DNA from: Melastoma dodecandrum
Lineage: Eukaryota; Streptophyta; Magnoliopsida; Myrtales; Melastomataceae
DNA: 64,000 nt
Direction: 5' to 3'
Assembly: GCA_029817715.1 (NCBI GenBank)
Contig: JARUPY010000490.1
Span: 62,001-126,000, forward strand
Positions 9,280 through 19,238 of the stretch are shown piece after piece; position 1 is the first letter of the stretch; the number at the start of each line of letters is the position of its first letter. The notes below the pieces were generated by a model. The model was not told the DNA's origin. It did not search any database and saw nothing but the letters and a program-made list of their open reading frames with translations. Made by a program: the position numbers and the translations under genes.

Positions 9280-11026
9280 GAAGCGGTCCCCTCCACCACG
9301 AACCCCTCGATGTAGAGGCGGTCCAGCGCGATGCGGGCGAAGGTTGTCGACGGCCGTCGCCGGGTCCATGATCAGCGGCTGGCCCTTGACGTTGAACGAC
9401 GTGTTCACCACGCACCCGGTGCCCGTCCGGTCCCGGACCTTCTCCAGCAGCGACGCGAACGTCGGGTTGAGGCCGGGCGTCACGGTCTGGATCCGGGCCG
9501 AGTCGTCCTCGTGGACGATGCCCGACAGCGCCGCCTTCGCCTCGGGGCGGACGTGCGCGGTGCAGAGCATGTAGTGGTCGGGGTCGAACCCGCGGGTGAC
9601 GAAGAGGCGGTCGCGGTCGTCGACGTGGACCGGCCGGCGCGAACGGGCGGAACGCCCTCGCGGAACTTCACCGCGGAGTTGATGCGGTCCTTGATCCGGT
9701 CCGCCGTCGGGCCGCGCCACGATCGACCGGTTGCCCAGCGCTCGCGGGCCGAACTCCATGCGGTCGTGGAACACCGCGATGATGCGGTCGGCGGCGATGT
9801 CCTCGGCGGCGGCGTCGAGGTACTCGTCGGTCATCCCGACCTCGCGCCACCGCAGGTCGGGGCGGGCCTCGAGGACCGCCCGGACGTCGTCGGCGGAGTA
9901 CCGCGCGCCCAGGTACGGGTCGAACGGCACCCGGACCGGCTTGAGGTCCGTCGCCACCGCGTACGCCGCGCCGAGCGCCGTGCCGTCGTCGCCCGAGGCC
10001 GGCTGGACGAAGAGCCGCTGCAGCCCGGGGAGGTCCGCGATCGACTGGTTGGACTTGCAGTTGAGGAACGTCCCGCCCGCGAGCGCCAGGTTCGTCTCGC
10101 CGGAGCGCTCGAGCCAGTGGCCGACGAGGTTCACCAGCAGGTCGGTCAGGCACTCCTGCATGGACGCGGCGAAGTCGGCCTCGTCGCGCTGGATGGAACC
10201 GTCGGGCTTCGCGGGCGTGAAGGTCTGCTCCTCGAGCAGCGCCCGCGCCGTGCGGGTAGCCCTGCTCGGCGTCGGCGAGCGCTCCGCTCGGCCAGTCGAT
10301 CACGACGGAACCCTTGTCGTGGTCGAACCGGGTGAGCTTCTGGAAGACCTCGCGGTACCGCGACGGGTCGCCGTAGGGCGCGAGGCCCATCACCTTGTAC
10401 TCGTCGTTGTTGAACTGGAAACCCGAGGAAGCGCGTGCCGATCGAGTAGAGAATGCCGAGCGACGCGGCGATCGGCTGGGTGTGCAGTTTCTCCAGTTCC
10501 GTGCCGACGAAGCGGAAGATCGACACCGAGTCGACCTCGCCCATGCCGTCGGAGACCACGGCGAGGCCGCGGTCGAATCCGCTCGGCACGATCGCGGAGA
10601 GCGCGTGCGCCCGGTGGTGCTCGACGGGCGTCAGCGCCGCGGCGAGCTGCGGCCAGCCGGCGTCGGTCAGCGCGTCGCGCACCGTCTGCGAGCTCAGCAC
10701 CTCGTCGAAGTAGGCGCGGTTCAGGACGAAGGCCCGGCGGTGCCGGTCGTAGTCGAAGCCGTGGGCGACCACGTCGACGTCGTCGGCGCTCACCCCCGCC
10801 TCCGGCGAGGCACCACGCGATGGCCTGACGGGGCAGCGCGCCGGTGCCCTTGTCACCGTCGAAGCGCTCCTCCGAGGCCGCGGCCACGAGTTCGCCGTCG
10901 ACGACGATCGCGGCCGCACTGTCGAGCCCCTGCGTGATCCGCGCGTCGAGCGGGGTCGATGTCGGGATTGGTCTCGCGGAGTCTCCGTTGGGAATTCGGG
11001 AGACCGCTGAGTCCGAGAACGATCAT
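9276..11026 (-). CDS. O-carbamoyltransferase (NodU/TobZ family)
   Basis: About 580 residues, transferring a carbamoyl group from carbamoyl phosphate through carbamoyladenylate to a hydroxyl. The N-terminal Kae1-like domain has ELVAAASEERF, VEHHRAHALSAIVPS with its metal-binding histidines, and VVSDGMGE. The C-terminal domain has GGTFLNCKSNQSIADL, ASGDDGTALGAAYA, EFGPRALGNRSIVA and CVVNTSFNVKGQPLI. The ATG at 11026 (MIVLGLSG) is typical. Breaks lie near 10960, 10800, 10425, 10255, 9700, 9640 and 9345. With the last one corrected the protein ends VVEGTAS, overlapping the monooxygenase start by 4 bases. Confidence 0.88.
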
Positions 11027-11143
11027 CGACAGGCTCCTCCACGGCTGCGTGCGGATGTTCGCCCACTATGACGTGCGAGCACGCTCCCGGTTCATCGGGG
11101 GGTCATGGATGTCCGATTCCGGAACGCGGAGCCGACACGCCTT

Positions 11144-12374
11144 TCACACCGTCGCGGCCGGTTGGTCCGATCCGGGGAACCCGTGACCCAGGACGGTCAC
11201 GAAGGCCCGCTGGTAGGCGTCGACCATGGCGTCGTCGGTGTAGAGCGCGAGGGCCCGTTCCCGGCCGGCCCGGCCGAGCCGCGCGAGCTCGGCGCGGTCG
11301 TCGAGCACCCGCGCGAGGGCCTGCGACCAGGCCTCGACGGTGACGGGCTCGACCACGACGCCCGCCGCGCCGCCGTCGAGCATCTCGGGCACCGATCCGC
11401 TGGCCGAGGCCATCACCGGCATGCCCCGGGTCATGGCCTCCACCATGACGAGGGGGAACGCCTCGAAGCCGCTCGGCACGCAGAGCACGTCGGTTCTCCG
11501 CGAACGCGTGGTCCGGGCCCGGCGAGACGCCCCGCCAGTGCACCCGGTCGGCGAGGTGGGCCGGGGTCTCCGCCTGCATCGCCGCGGCGTCGGGCCCTCA
11601 CCGAAGATGTCGAGCGTCCAGTCGTCGCGGCCGAGGGCGTCGAGCGCCGGGTCAGCAGCGTCGTGTTCTTGTAGGGGGCTCTTCAGGCGCGTGAGCATGC
11701 AGAACCGCACCGGACCCGTCGTCGGGACCTCGCCGAGCGGCGTGCCCGGGGTGAGCCCGTTCGGCGCCACCATGACGCGGTCGGTGAGCCGCTGGTGGCG
11801 CGACAGGTCGGTGTGGTGCTGCCGGGGAGAGCACCAGCAGACCGTCGGCGGTGCGCAGGGCGCGGGCCTGGGCCTCGGTGTAGGTCGGGCGGTCGAGCTC
11901 GGCGGGGGTCGTGCGCCGCGGGGATCCAGTACCGCCGCTGGCCGGTTCACGCGCCCGAGCGCCCGCCACGCCGTCGCGAAGCCGATCTCGGTCTTCGTGC
12001 AGCCCCCGACGACGATCGCCTCGTCGGTCGCGGCGACGTCGACCACCGGCTGCCACCAGGGCTGCATGAGCATGCGCACCCGGGGGTCGAGCTCGCTGAT
12101 GTAATTGCCCGAGGTTGCTGCAGGCACACGAGCGTGACGGGGTGGCCGCGCTCGACGAGCTCGTTGGCGAGCACCACGCGCTGCCGCTCGGCGCCGCCGG
12201 GCCGCAGGCGTTGGTGATCACCACGACGGCGGGACGTCCCCCGGCCTGCGCGGCCAGGGCGTCGAGGCGGGCACGGCGCGGGCCGCGCTTGGAGCGCTGG
12301 ACCCGGTCGAGCAGGGTCGACCCGGCCGCGTAGAGCGACCCGCGCCCGACGTTGTGCTCCAGGCCCAGCACCAT
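11144..12374 (-). CDS. Glycosyltransferase family 4/1
   Basis: About 400 residues, a GT-B retaining glycosyltransferase. The N-terminal half reads VVVITNACG(PGGAERQR)VVLANELVERGHPV after correcting one frame. The C-terminal half reads WTLDIFGEGP, then CVPSGFEAFPLVMVEAMTRG with the nucleotide-sugar binding glutamates, and ALYTDDAMVDAYQRAFVTVL. Breaks lie near 12190, 12115, 11910, 11830, 11690 and 11500. The first 40 residues after the ATG at 12374 resemble the tail of the preceding GT2, so the two could be one fused protein. It ends 117 bases before the carbamoyltransferase. Confidence 0.82.
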
Positions 12375-13150
12375 TCACCTGGGCGGACCGCAGCAGGTCG
12401 CCGCCGCGCATGGAGGCGAGCGGGTCGTCGGCGACGGTGCCGCCGGAGGAGTGCCGCAGCTGCGGGCCTCGGCCTCGTCGACCAGGCGCAGCTGCCACCC
12501 GTGCCGCCGGGCGTTCGGCTGCCACGTTCGCGTCCTCGCCGTAGGACGAAGAACTGCTCGTCGAAGGGGGCCGAGCGCGTTCCAGGCGTCGCGGGAGATG
12601 AAGAGCGCGCAGCCGGTGAGGTAGCCGTCGACGCGCTCGGGGGCGGCCGGGGGTAGAGGTCGCTGACGGTGCGGGCCGCGCAGGCGCTTCGCGTACCCCG
12701 CCGAGTTCAGCAGGTTGCGCACCACGCCCTGCTCACGGTGGGCGACGTCCCACGGCTGGTCCCGGCCCTCCGGGTCGAGCACGGTCGGCGAGACGACGGC
12801 GACGCCGGGCTCGGCCAGCACCCTCCCGCGCGCGGGTGCACGGGCCGAGGAGCTCGGCGTCGGGGTTGAGCTGCAGGACGTCACAGTCGGGGCACCTGCG
12901 CCATGAGCTTGTTCATCGCGGCGATGTAGCCGAGGTTGAACTCGGAGAACGTCCACCGGACGTCGGGCCGCGTGGCGCGCAGGGCCTTCACGGCGGGCGA
13001 GCCGGAGGAGCCGTTGTCCCACACGTGCACCCGGGCCTCGGGCAGCCACTTGTCGACGCTCGCGAGCGCTCGGTCCAGGAGATCCGCCCGCCGGTAGGAG
13101 ACGATCAGGACCGCGAGTTCACGTGGGACCACGGTCGACGATCGTGTCAC
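12375..13150 (-). CDS. Glycosyltransferase family 2
   Basis: GT-A fold transferase starting MTRSSTVVPRELAVLIVSYR at 13150, with VHVWDNGSSG, then NLGYIAAMNKLMAQV and a probable metal-binding NPDAELLG in place of DxD after frame correction. It continues with VDGYLTGCALFISRDAWNALG, typical of rhamnosyl or galactosyl GT2 enzymes. Frame breaks lie near 12890, 12830, 12650 and 12540. It is directly next to the GT4 gene and 15 bases after the GNAT gene on the same strand. A glycan acceptor in the envelope or on the product of this locus is inference. Confidence 0.82.
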
Positions 13151-13165
13151 GCGCCCCGGTCGGGG

Positions 13166-14235
13166 CTACTGGCGGGCGGCGTGGGAGACGAGCCACTCGC
13201 CGTCGAGGTGGCTGCACAGCGCGGGGGTGGTGGAGCTGAGCAGGCCCAGCACGTTGGACTCGGCGTGGACCAGGGCCCGGGCGTTCTTGCGGACCACCAC
13301 GCCGGGACGCCCGATCAGCCCGGCGGTCACCGGGTCGAGCCGGCCCTGGACCGCCGAGGCGCCCTGCGCGGCGGCGTGGGCGACGAGGTGGTCGAGCACC
13401 GGGTCGGGAAGTCGGTGCCGGTGACGCCGACCTGCAGCACCTCGGCGACCCCGCCGGGCGTCAGCAGGTAGAGGAACCAGCCCAGCACCCGCCCCTGGGG
13501 CCCGCGCACGAGCCGGGCCCACAGCGCGCCGCGCCCGAGCCGGCGGACCTCGGCGAGGACCCAGTCCAGGTACACCGGGTCGTAGTCCGGGCGCAGCCGC
13601 AGCCGGCGTCCCGCCGTCGCGACCTGCTCGGCGAGCGTCTCCGCGTCCAGGTCCTCGGTCGAGCCCGCGGGCCGCGGCGGGGGCGGGACCAGCCGGCTGC
13701 CGACGGCGTCGACGGGACGGGAGAGCAGGCGGGCGGCCCGGCCGAGCCGGGCGGAGCGGCGCCCGACGAGGGTGCCCGCCGTCGCCGCCGGCGCGAGCAC
13801 CCGGAACCACGCGATCGACTGGCCGGCGAGCTCCTGGCCGCCGAGCCCGAGCCAGAGCCCGCGGGAGTCGTCGTTCGCGCGGTCGGCGATCGTGAACTCC
13901 TGCGGGCCGCCGAGGAGCTTTGCGGTTGAGCAGCGCCCCGACGCCCTTCGAGCGCCAGTCGGGGTGCGCGACGAGGTTGCTGCTCACCGCCATCCGCACC
14001 TTGCGGCCGTCGAGCACCATCCGGCGGGTGCTCGCGGCGATGAAGCCGACGATGCCGCCGTCGGGGCCCTCGTGCACGAGCGAAGGGATCTCCGGGTCCG
14101 CCCACGGGTCCTCGAACAGGATCCGGCGGAAAGTAGGGCGCGACGTGCTCGGCCGAGGCTCCCCCCATCACCTGGGCGAACAAGGTGCTGACCTTGCGGG
14201 AGGTCACTGCGCTGCAAGGCGCGGATACCGGCCAC
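13166..14235 (-). CDS. GNAT-fold N-acyltransferase
   Basis: About 355 residues. It begins VAGIRALQRSDLP and reads VSTLFAQVM, LVHEGPDGGIVGFIAAS, then the acetyl-CoA loop region VSSNLVAHPDWRSKGVGALL. A second GNAT-like half follows, with DPVYLDWVLAEVRRLG and RVLGWFLYLLTPGGVAEVLQV. Frame breaks lie near 14130, 13920 and 13410. Two-lobe GNAT proteins of this size often accompany glycoconjugate or peptide-modifying loci. The acceptor is unknown. Same strand as and immediately upstream of the two glycosyltransferases. Confidence 0.75.
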
Positions 14236-14245
14236 TCCCGGCACT

Positions 14246-14850
14246 CTACGGAGCGGCGACGGCACCGGCGCACGCCGCCAGTCCGGCCAGCAGATCCTCG
14301 ACGACGGTGGGCTCCACCAGGTTCTCCGTGACGACGAGGCCCGGCATCAGCGTGATGACGAGCCGCGCGACGGCGGCCGGGCTGGTCCCGGGCGCGACGA
14401 GGCCGGCGTCGATCCAGCGTCGGACGATCTCCTCGACGTGGCGGCCGACGGCGCGGTAGTACGCCTCGACCCGTGCTCGGAGGTGCTCGCGGCGCAGCGC
14501 CTCGGTCCACGCCTGCATCGCGAGCCGGGACAGGTCGTAGGGCTCCCCCCGGCGGGCCTGCACCGTCGCCACGAGCAGCTCGACGAGCCGCGCGGGACCG
14601 GCTAGCGGGTCGCCCTCGAGCAGCGTGGCGAACACCGCCTCCGCGGCGGCGAGGGCCTCGTCCACGGTGGCGTCGATCAGCTCGTCCTTGCTCGCGAAGT
14701 TGCGGTAGACCGCGTTCGCCGACATGCCGCTGGCCTCGATCACCTGGTCCATCGACGTGGCGTGGAAGCCGTCGCGGAGAAGCACGACCAGGCGCTCTCC
14801 AGGACGTGCCGACGACGGCGGTTCCAGGTCTCGGTGGTCAGGCGCGGCAT
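14246..14850 (-). CDS. TetR-family transcriptional repressor
   Basis: About 200 residues with an N-terminal helix-turn-helix (MPRLTTETWNRRRR, then after one break near 14795 DGFHATSMDQVIEASGMSAN and AVYRNFASKDELI) and a C-terminal ligand domain ending DLLAGLAACAGAVAAP. It is divergent from the oxidoreductase operon at 14952. Two related palindromes lie in the 101-base gap, one near each gene, so autoregulation and repression of the operon are likely. Its 3' end is 10 bases before the GNAT gene, so it may also be cotranscribed with the carbamoyltransferase locus. Confidence 0.88.
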
Positions 14851-14865
14851 GGCCCCAGCGTAAAG

Positions 14866-14933
14866 CGAGAACGGCGGTTCGCGTTTGACGAGCCCGAGAA
14901 GTCGACCTACCGTTGCGATAACGAACGTTCTCG
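14866..14933 (+). promoter_or_regulatory. Promoter with two TetR operator candidates
   Basis: Forward promoter TTGACG (14885-14890), a 17-base spacer and TACCGT (14908-14913). Palindrome O2 at 14916-14933 is CGATAACG-AA-CGTTCTCG (7 of 8 pairs). O1 at 14866-14883 starts CGAGAACG, exactly the complement of O2's right half, and ends GGTTCGCG. O2 covers the expected transcription start of the operon. O1 is 16 bases from the tetR start codon. Function is inferred from position and symmetry. Confidence 0.65.
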
Positions 14934-14951
14934 TGATGGGAGATGATCGTC

Positions 14952-15836
14952 ATGCGGGTCGCCGTCCTCGGGACCGGCGCCATCGGCGCGGGCATGGCCC
15001 GCAGCCTGCTGCGGGCGGGCCACACGGTCGCGGTGTGGAACCGCACCCGGACGCGGGCCCGAACCCCTCGGCGACGCCGGTGCCCGGGTCGCCGACACGC
15101 CCGCCGAGGCCGTCGCGGGCGCCGAGGTCGTCGTCGTGATCGTCTTCGACCGCGACGCCGTCCTCGACGTCCTCCCCGGGATAGCCGGGGCCCTCGACGA
15201 CGAGGCCGTCGTGGTCCAGAGCGCCACGGTCGGGGGTGGACGTCGACGTCGTGGTGGCCGCCGCCGCCCGGCTCGGGATCCGGCTCGTCGACGCCCCCGT
15301 GCTGGGCAACCGGGGGCCGGCCGAGCGGGGCGAACTGAACGTCATGGCCGCCGGCGATCGCGCCCTGCGGCCGGTCGTCGACCCGGTGCTCGACGCGATC
15401 GCCGCCACGGTCACCTGGGTCGGCGACGCCCCCGGTCCGGCCAGCCGCGTGAAGCTCGCCGCCAACGCCTGGGTCACCACGCTCAACCTCGCGATGGCCC
15501 AGGCCGTCGCGCTGTCCGACGGCCTGGGCGTCGACCCCCGGCACGTCCTCGACGTCCTCCACGGCTCCGCCGCGGACAGCCCGTACCTGGGCTAACAAGC
15601 GCGCGATCGCGCTGGGCGAGGACGACACCGTCATCACCCCCGTCGACGCCGTCCGCAAGGACATCGACCTCATCGGCGTCGCCGCACACTCAGCCGGTCT
15701 CCCGACCGATCTCGTCGACCTCGTGGACGGGCTCTACGCCCGCGCGTCGGCCCGCGGCGACGGGGCCCGGGACATGGCCCGGCTCGTGACGACGCTGCGC
15801 CGCCCCGCCGCCGACCTCGAGGGAGCCTCGTCGTGA
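14952..15836 (+). CDS. NAD(P)-dependent beta-hydroxyacid dehydrogenase-like (HIBADH/imine reductase superfamily)
   Basis: About 290 residues. The N-terminal Rossmann motif is VAVLGTGAIGAGMARSLL, then VWNRT, VVVIVFDRDAVLDVLPG, DAPVLGNRGPAERGELNVMAAG and the all-helical C-terminal domain VKLAANAWVTTLNLAMAQA. The lysine in RVKLAANAW is the usual catalytic lysine position. Breaks lie near 15065, 15235 and 15592. First gene of a four-gene operon, followed with a GTGA overlap by an FAD monooxygenase. Substrate unknown. Confidence 0.83.
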
Positions 15837-17251
15837 CCGCCGCCCTGCCGACCCGGACCGACGTGCTCGTCGTCGGCGCCGGTCCCGCCGGCCTCACGCT
15901 CACCACCGCGCTGGCCCTGGCGGGCGTCGATCACGTCACCCTGGAGCCGAAGGAGGCGGTCTCCCCCGGCGCGAAGGCCGCCGGCGTCCAGCCGCGGACG
16001 CTGGAGTAACCTCGACCGCCTCGGGGTCGGCGCCACGCTCGTCGCCCGCGGTCTGCCCGGCGACGGATTCGCGCTGCGCGAGGGCGACGACGACCTGCTG
16101 CGCGTGTCCTACGCGTCGCTGGACAGCCCGCACCCCCACCTGCTGCTCGTGGGCCAGGACGTCACCGAGCAGGTCCTCGCGGACCGGCTCGACGCCGTCG
16201 GCGGGCAACTGTTCCGCGGCCACCGGCTGCTGGCGTGGCAGCGCACCCACCCCGGCGTGCTCGCGACCGTCGCGTGCCCCGACGGGCTCGTCCGCACGGT
16301 GCAGGCGCGCTACCTCGTGGGCGCGGACGGGCTGCACAGCCCGGTGCGGGAGGCGGCGGGCATCGCGTTCCGGGGGCGACTCCCCGGCGGCGCTGTTCGC
16401 CCTCGCCGACGTCCACCTGGACCTCGACGGGCCGACGAACACCGACACCGCCTTCTCACTCGCACCCGACGGGGTCGCCCTCGTCTCGCCGATGCCCGGC
16501 GGGATGCACCGCGTGGTCGCCTCGGTCCCGCCGGGAACGCCCCCGCCCACCGCAACCCGACGTCGAGAAGACCCTCGCGACGCGCACCGGCGGGGCGCTG
16601 CGCACGGCGCGCGTCGTCGACCTCGTCGCGTCGACGACCTACCGCTTCCAGCAGCGGGTCGCCGCGCGTCTCGTCGACGGGCCGGTCGCGCTGCTCGGGG
16701 ACGCCGCGCACATCCACAGCCCCGCCGGCGGCCAGGGCATGAACACCGGCATCCAGGACGCCGCCGACCTCGCCTGGCGCCTCGTCGAGATCCTCCGCCA
16801 CGACGCCCGGAGTCGCTGCTCGCCGGGTACGACGACGAGCGGCGCCCCGTCGCGGAGGAACTCATCGCCTTCACGGGACAGCTGACGGCGCTCGCCACGC
16901 TCACCGACCCCCGGCTCGGGGCGCTGCGCAACACGGTGCTCGCCGCCGTCCGCGGGATCGCGGAGGTCACCGACTTCCTCGCCGGACGGCTCTCCCAGCT
17001 CGACCTCGGCTACGGCGACGGCTCCACCGGGGACGCGCCCGTCGGTCGGCGGCTGCCCCCGACCCGCCTCGCGGCCCCCGTCGACGCGCCGGTGTGGGTG
17101 CTCGCGGACCCGACCGCCACCGCCGTGACCGGGGACCGACCGCGGGTCGTACCCGCGCCGGCGCTGGCGACGACGGCCCTGGTCCGTCCCGACGGGAATC
17201 GTCGACGCCGTCGCGCTCACCGCGGCGCAGGCCCCGGAGCGTCTCGCGTGA
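15833..17251 (+). CDS. FAD-dependent aromatic monooxygenase (PHBH/RdmE-like)
   Basis: About 470 residues. It has the dinucleotide fold VLVVGAGPAGLTLTTALALAG, the DG motif YLVGADGLHSPVREAAG, and the flavin-ribityl motif ALLGDAAHIHSPAGGQGMN. A C-terminal thioredoxin-like extension ends QAPERLA. Frame breaks lie near 16010, 16385, 16550, 16805 and 17205. It starts by a GTGA overlap with the dehydrogenase and ends by a GTGA overlap with the SMP-30-like gene. It hydroxylates an aromatic or polyketide-like substrate with NAD(P)H and oxygen. The substrate is not identifiable. Confidence 0.87.
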
Positions 17252-18093
17252 CCGTGGACGCCCTGCACCCCCCGCACGACCCGGTCGGGACCGACCTGCA
17301 CCCGCTGACGGTCCTCGCCGCCTGGGACCCCGGGACCTTCCTGGAGAACCTCGCGGCCGGGCCGGACGGGTCGTGGTGGGTCACGAGCCCGACCCACCGG
17401 TTCGTCGAGCGGATCGGCGCGGACGGGCGACGGCTCGCCCACGTCGCCACCCCGCGGCCCGTCACCGGGATCGTCGCCGACGGCGACGCCGCCCTGGTGG
17501 CGTGCGGGAGCCCGGCGTGACCGGGTGGTCCCTGCTCCGCGTGCACGACGACGGGTGCGAGCCGGTCGCGGCGCTCGACGGCGTCACCTTCGCGAACGGG
17601 CTGGTCCGCCGCGGCGACGAGCTCGTGGTGGCCGACTGTCTGCGCGGCGCGCTCGTGGTGGTGCGGCCCGACGGCCGGGTGACCGACCTGCTCGTCGACC
17701 CGCTCCTCGCGCCGGCGGATCCGGCCGGGCCGCTGCCCGGCGTGAACGGCCTCGCCCTCGACCCGGCGGGCGAGGTGGTCCTGACGAGCACCGGCCGCGC
17801 CCTGGTCCTGCGGTCGACCGGCGGCCCGGCTCGACGTGGTGGCGGAGCGCCTCGTCGGCGACGACCTCGCCGTCACCCCCGACGGCACCGTCTACCTCGC
17901 GACCCACACGTTCGACTCGGTCCTGCGCCTGCGCACCGACGGCCGCCGCGACGACGTGGCCCACCTCGCCGGGCCGACGTCGGTCCGCCGCGCGCCCGGC
18001 GGCCTCGTCGTCACCACCACCGGCGGCCTGCTCGCCCGGGGCGCGGACGCCGGGCCGGCCCAGCTCGTCCACATCGACCTGGAGGAATCATGA
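17248..18093 (+). CDS. SMP-30/gluconolactonase-like beta-propeller protein
   Basis: About 280 residues in a six-bladed propeller pattern: FLENLAAGPDGSWWVTSP, VTGIVADGDAALVACG, DGVTFANGLVRRGDELVVAD, GVNGLALDPAGEVVLTS, DDLAVTPDGTVYLATHT and VRRAPGGLVVTTTGGLLARG. Frame breaks lie near 17515 and 17830. Members are lactonases or sugar-binding proteins. Between an aromatic monooxygenase and a VOC protein, a lactone-hydrolysing step is a reasonable guess, but the metal ligands are not confidently placed. Starts and ends with 4-base overlaps. Confidence 0.72.
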
Positions 18094-18548
18094 CCCCGCC
18101 GCTGCGCGGTATCCACCACGTGAAGCTGCCGGTCTCCGACCTGGCGCGCTCCGTCGACTTCTACACGGCCGTGTTCGGCGCCGTGCGGCTCACGGACGCC
18201 GACCACGTCGACGGCGACGGGCGGCTCTACGCCGTGATCCTGCGGGTGCCCGGCTCGACCCCCTCGTCGAGCTGCGACTCGACCCGGAGCAGGCCCGGGT
18301 GACGGCGGGGTTCGACCCCCTCACCCTCGCCGTCGACGACCGCGCCGCGCTCGCGGGCTGGTCGGCCCACCTCGACGCGCTGGGCGTGGCCCACTCACCC
18401 GTGATCCCCGCGATCCGGGCCTGGCTGGTCGTGTTCGCCGACCCCGACGGGACCCGGCTTGCGGCTCTACACCCTCGCGCAGCACGGTCCCGAGGTCGCA
18501 CCCGCCGTCGACGACCCCTGGCTCGCCCGGGCCTCAGCCGCGCGGTGA
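18090..18548 (+). CDS. VOC (glyoxalase/bleomycin resistance/dioxygenase) family protein
   Basis: About 150 residues with the two beta-alpha-beta-beta-beta repeats of the vicinal-oxygen-chelate fold. It begins RGIHHVKLPVSDLARSVDFY with the first metal-binding histidine and continues FDPLTLAVDDRAALAGWSA and VVFADPDGTRL. Breaks lie near 18262 and 18462. The ATG overlaps the previous stop (ATGA) and the gene closes the operon. Its end overlaps the convergent zinc-ribbon gene by a few bases. The role (isomerase, lyase or dioxygenase) is unresolved. Confidence 0.8.
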
Positions 18549-19082
18549 CCCGCAGCCCGGACAGAAGTTGCCGGTGCCCAGCTGGGTCCCGCAGGTCCGG
18601 CACGCCGCCCGCACGCGCAACGGCCCGCGCAGTTCCCGCAGTAGGCCCCGTCGCCGTACGACCCGCAGCGGCCGCACCGGCCCTCGACCGTGGGCGCCGG
18701 CGGGGGACGCACTGCAGGCAGTAGCCCGCGGCGTCGTTCCAGCACATCTGCCGGCACAGCCACGACCCGCACCCGCGACACTGCACGAACTCGTCGGCGA
18801 CGTCGGCCGACGCCTCCTGCAGGCGCTTGTCGTTGTTCGACCCCCCGGGTGCTCCCGCGCCCCCAGGACGCCATCAGCCCGACGCTCTCGATGCGGTTGC
18901 CCCACTCGCCGCCCATGAGGTCCCCGGCCAGCGCGGCGATCCGGCCCCCGGTGCCCGTGACCGAGTGCCGGAACCGGGAGCGCACGCCGTTCCCGCAGCG
19001 CAGGCACCGGAAACTCGTACTGGTAGCCCTCGTTCGTGCTGACGTCGGAGTAGTTGCTCGTGAAGGGGATGACGGAGGTCAT
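18534..19082 (-). CDS. Zinc-ribbon-rich hypothetical protein
   Basis: About 180 residues in several frames. After [20 protein letters not shown] come at least five paired-cysteine knuckles: a first CLRCGN, then [36 protein letters not shown] and a final [18 protein letters not shown]. The cysteines are conserved across the frame breaks, which argues for a real gene. Such proteins bind structural zinc and may bind nucleic acid or protein. No family name is claimed. An alternative start is at 19112. Confidence 0.65.
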   Translation of the reverse strand: MTSVIPFTSNYSDVSTNEGYQYEFPVPALRERRALPVPALGHGHRGPDRRAGRGPHGRRVGQPHRERRADGVLGAREHPGGRTTTSACRRRRPTSPTSSCSVAGAGRGCAGRCAGTTPRATACSASPAGAHGRGPVRPLRVVRRRGLLRELRGPLRVRAACRTCGTQLGTGNFCPGCGSPRG

Positions 19083-19189
19083 CGGCGCCGCTCCGGTGGT
19101 GAGTTGGGCCAACCAACCCGGAGATCGTCGCGGCCCGCGGGACCGACATCTGCATTAGTGGGCTACTGCATCACCCCCCGTCACGAACG

Positions 19190-19224
19190 AACGGCACCCC
19201 CGCGACGGGCGCGGGGGTGCCGTT
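19190..19224. terminator. Intrinsic terminator hairpin
   Basis: Perfect 15-base arms (19190-19204 and 19210-19224) around a 5-base ACGGG loop. It lies 15 bases past the stop of the CoxL-like gene on the reverse strand, so it probably ends that transcript. No U-tract follows, as is common in this GC range. Confidence 0.75.
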
Positions 19225-19238
19225 CGGGTCGGTCCGGA

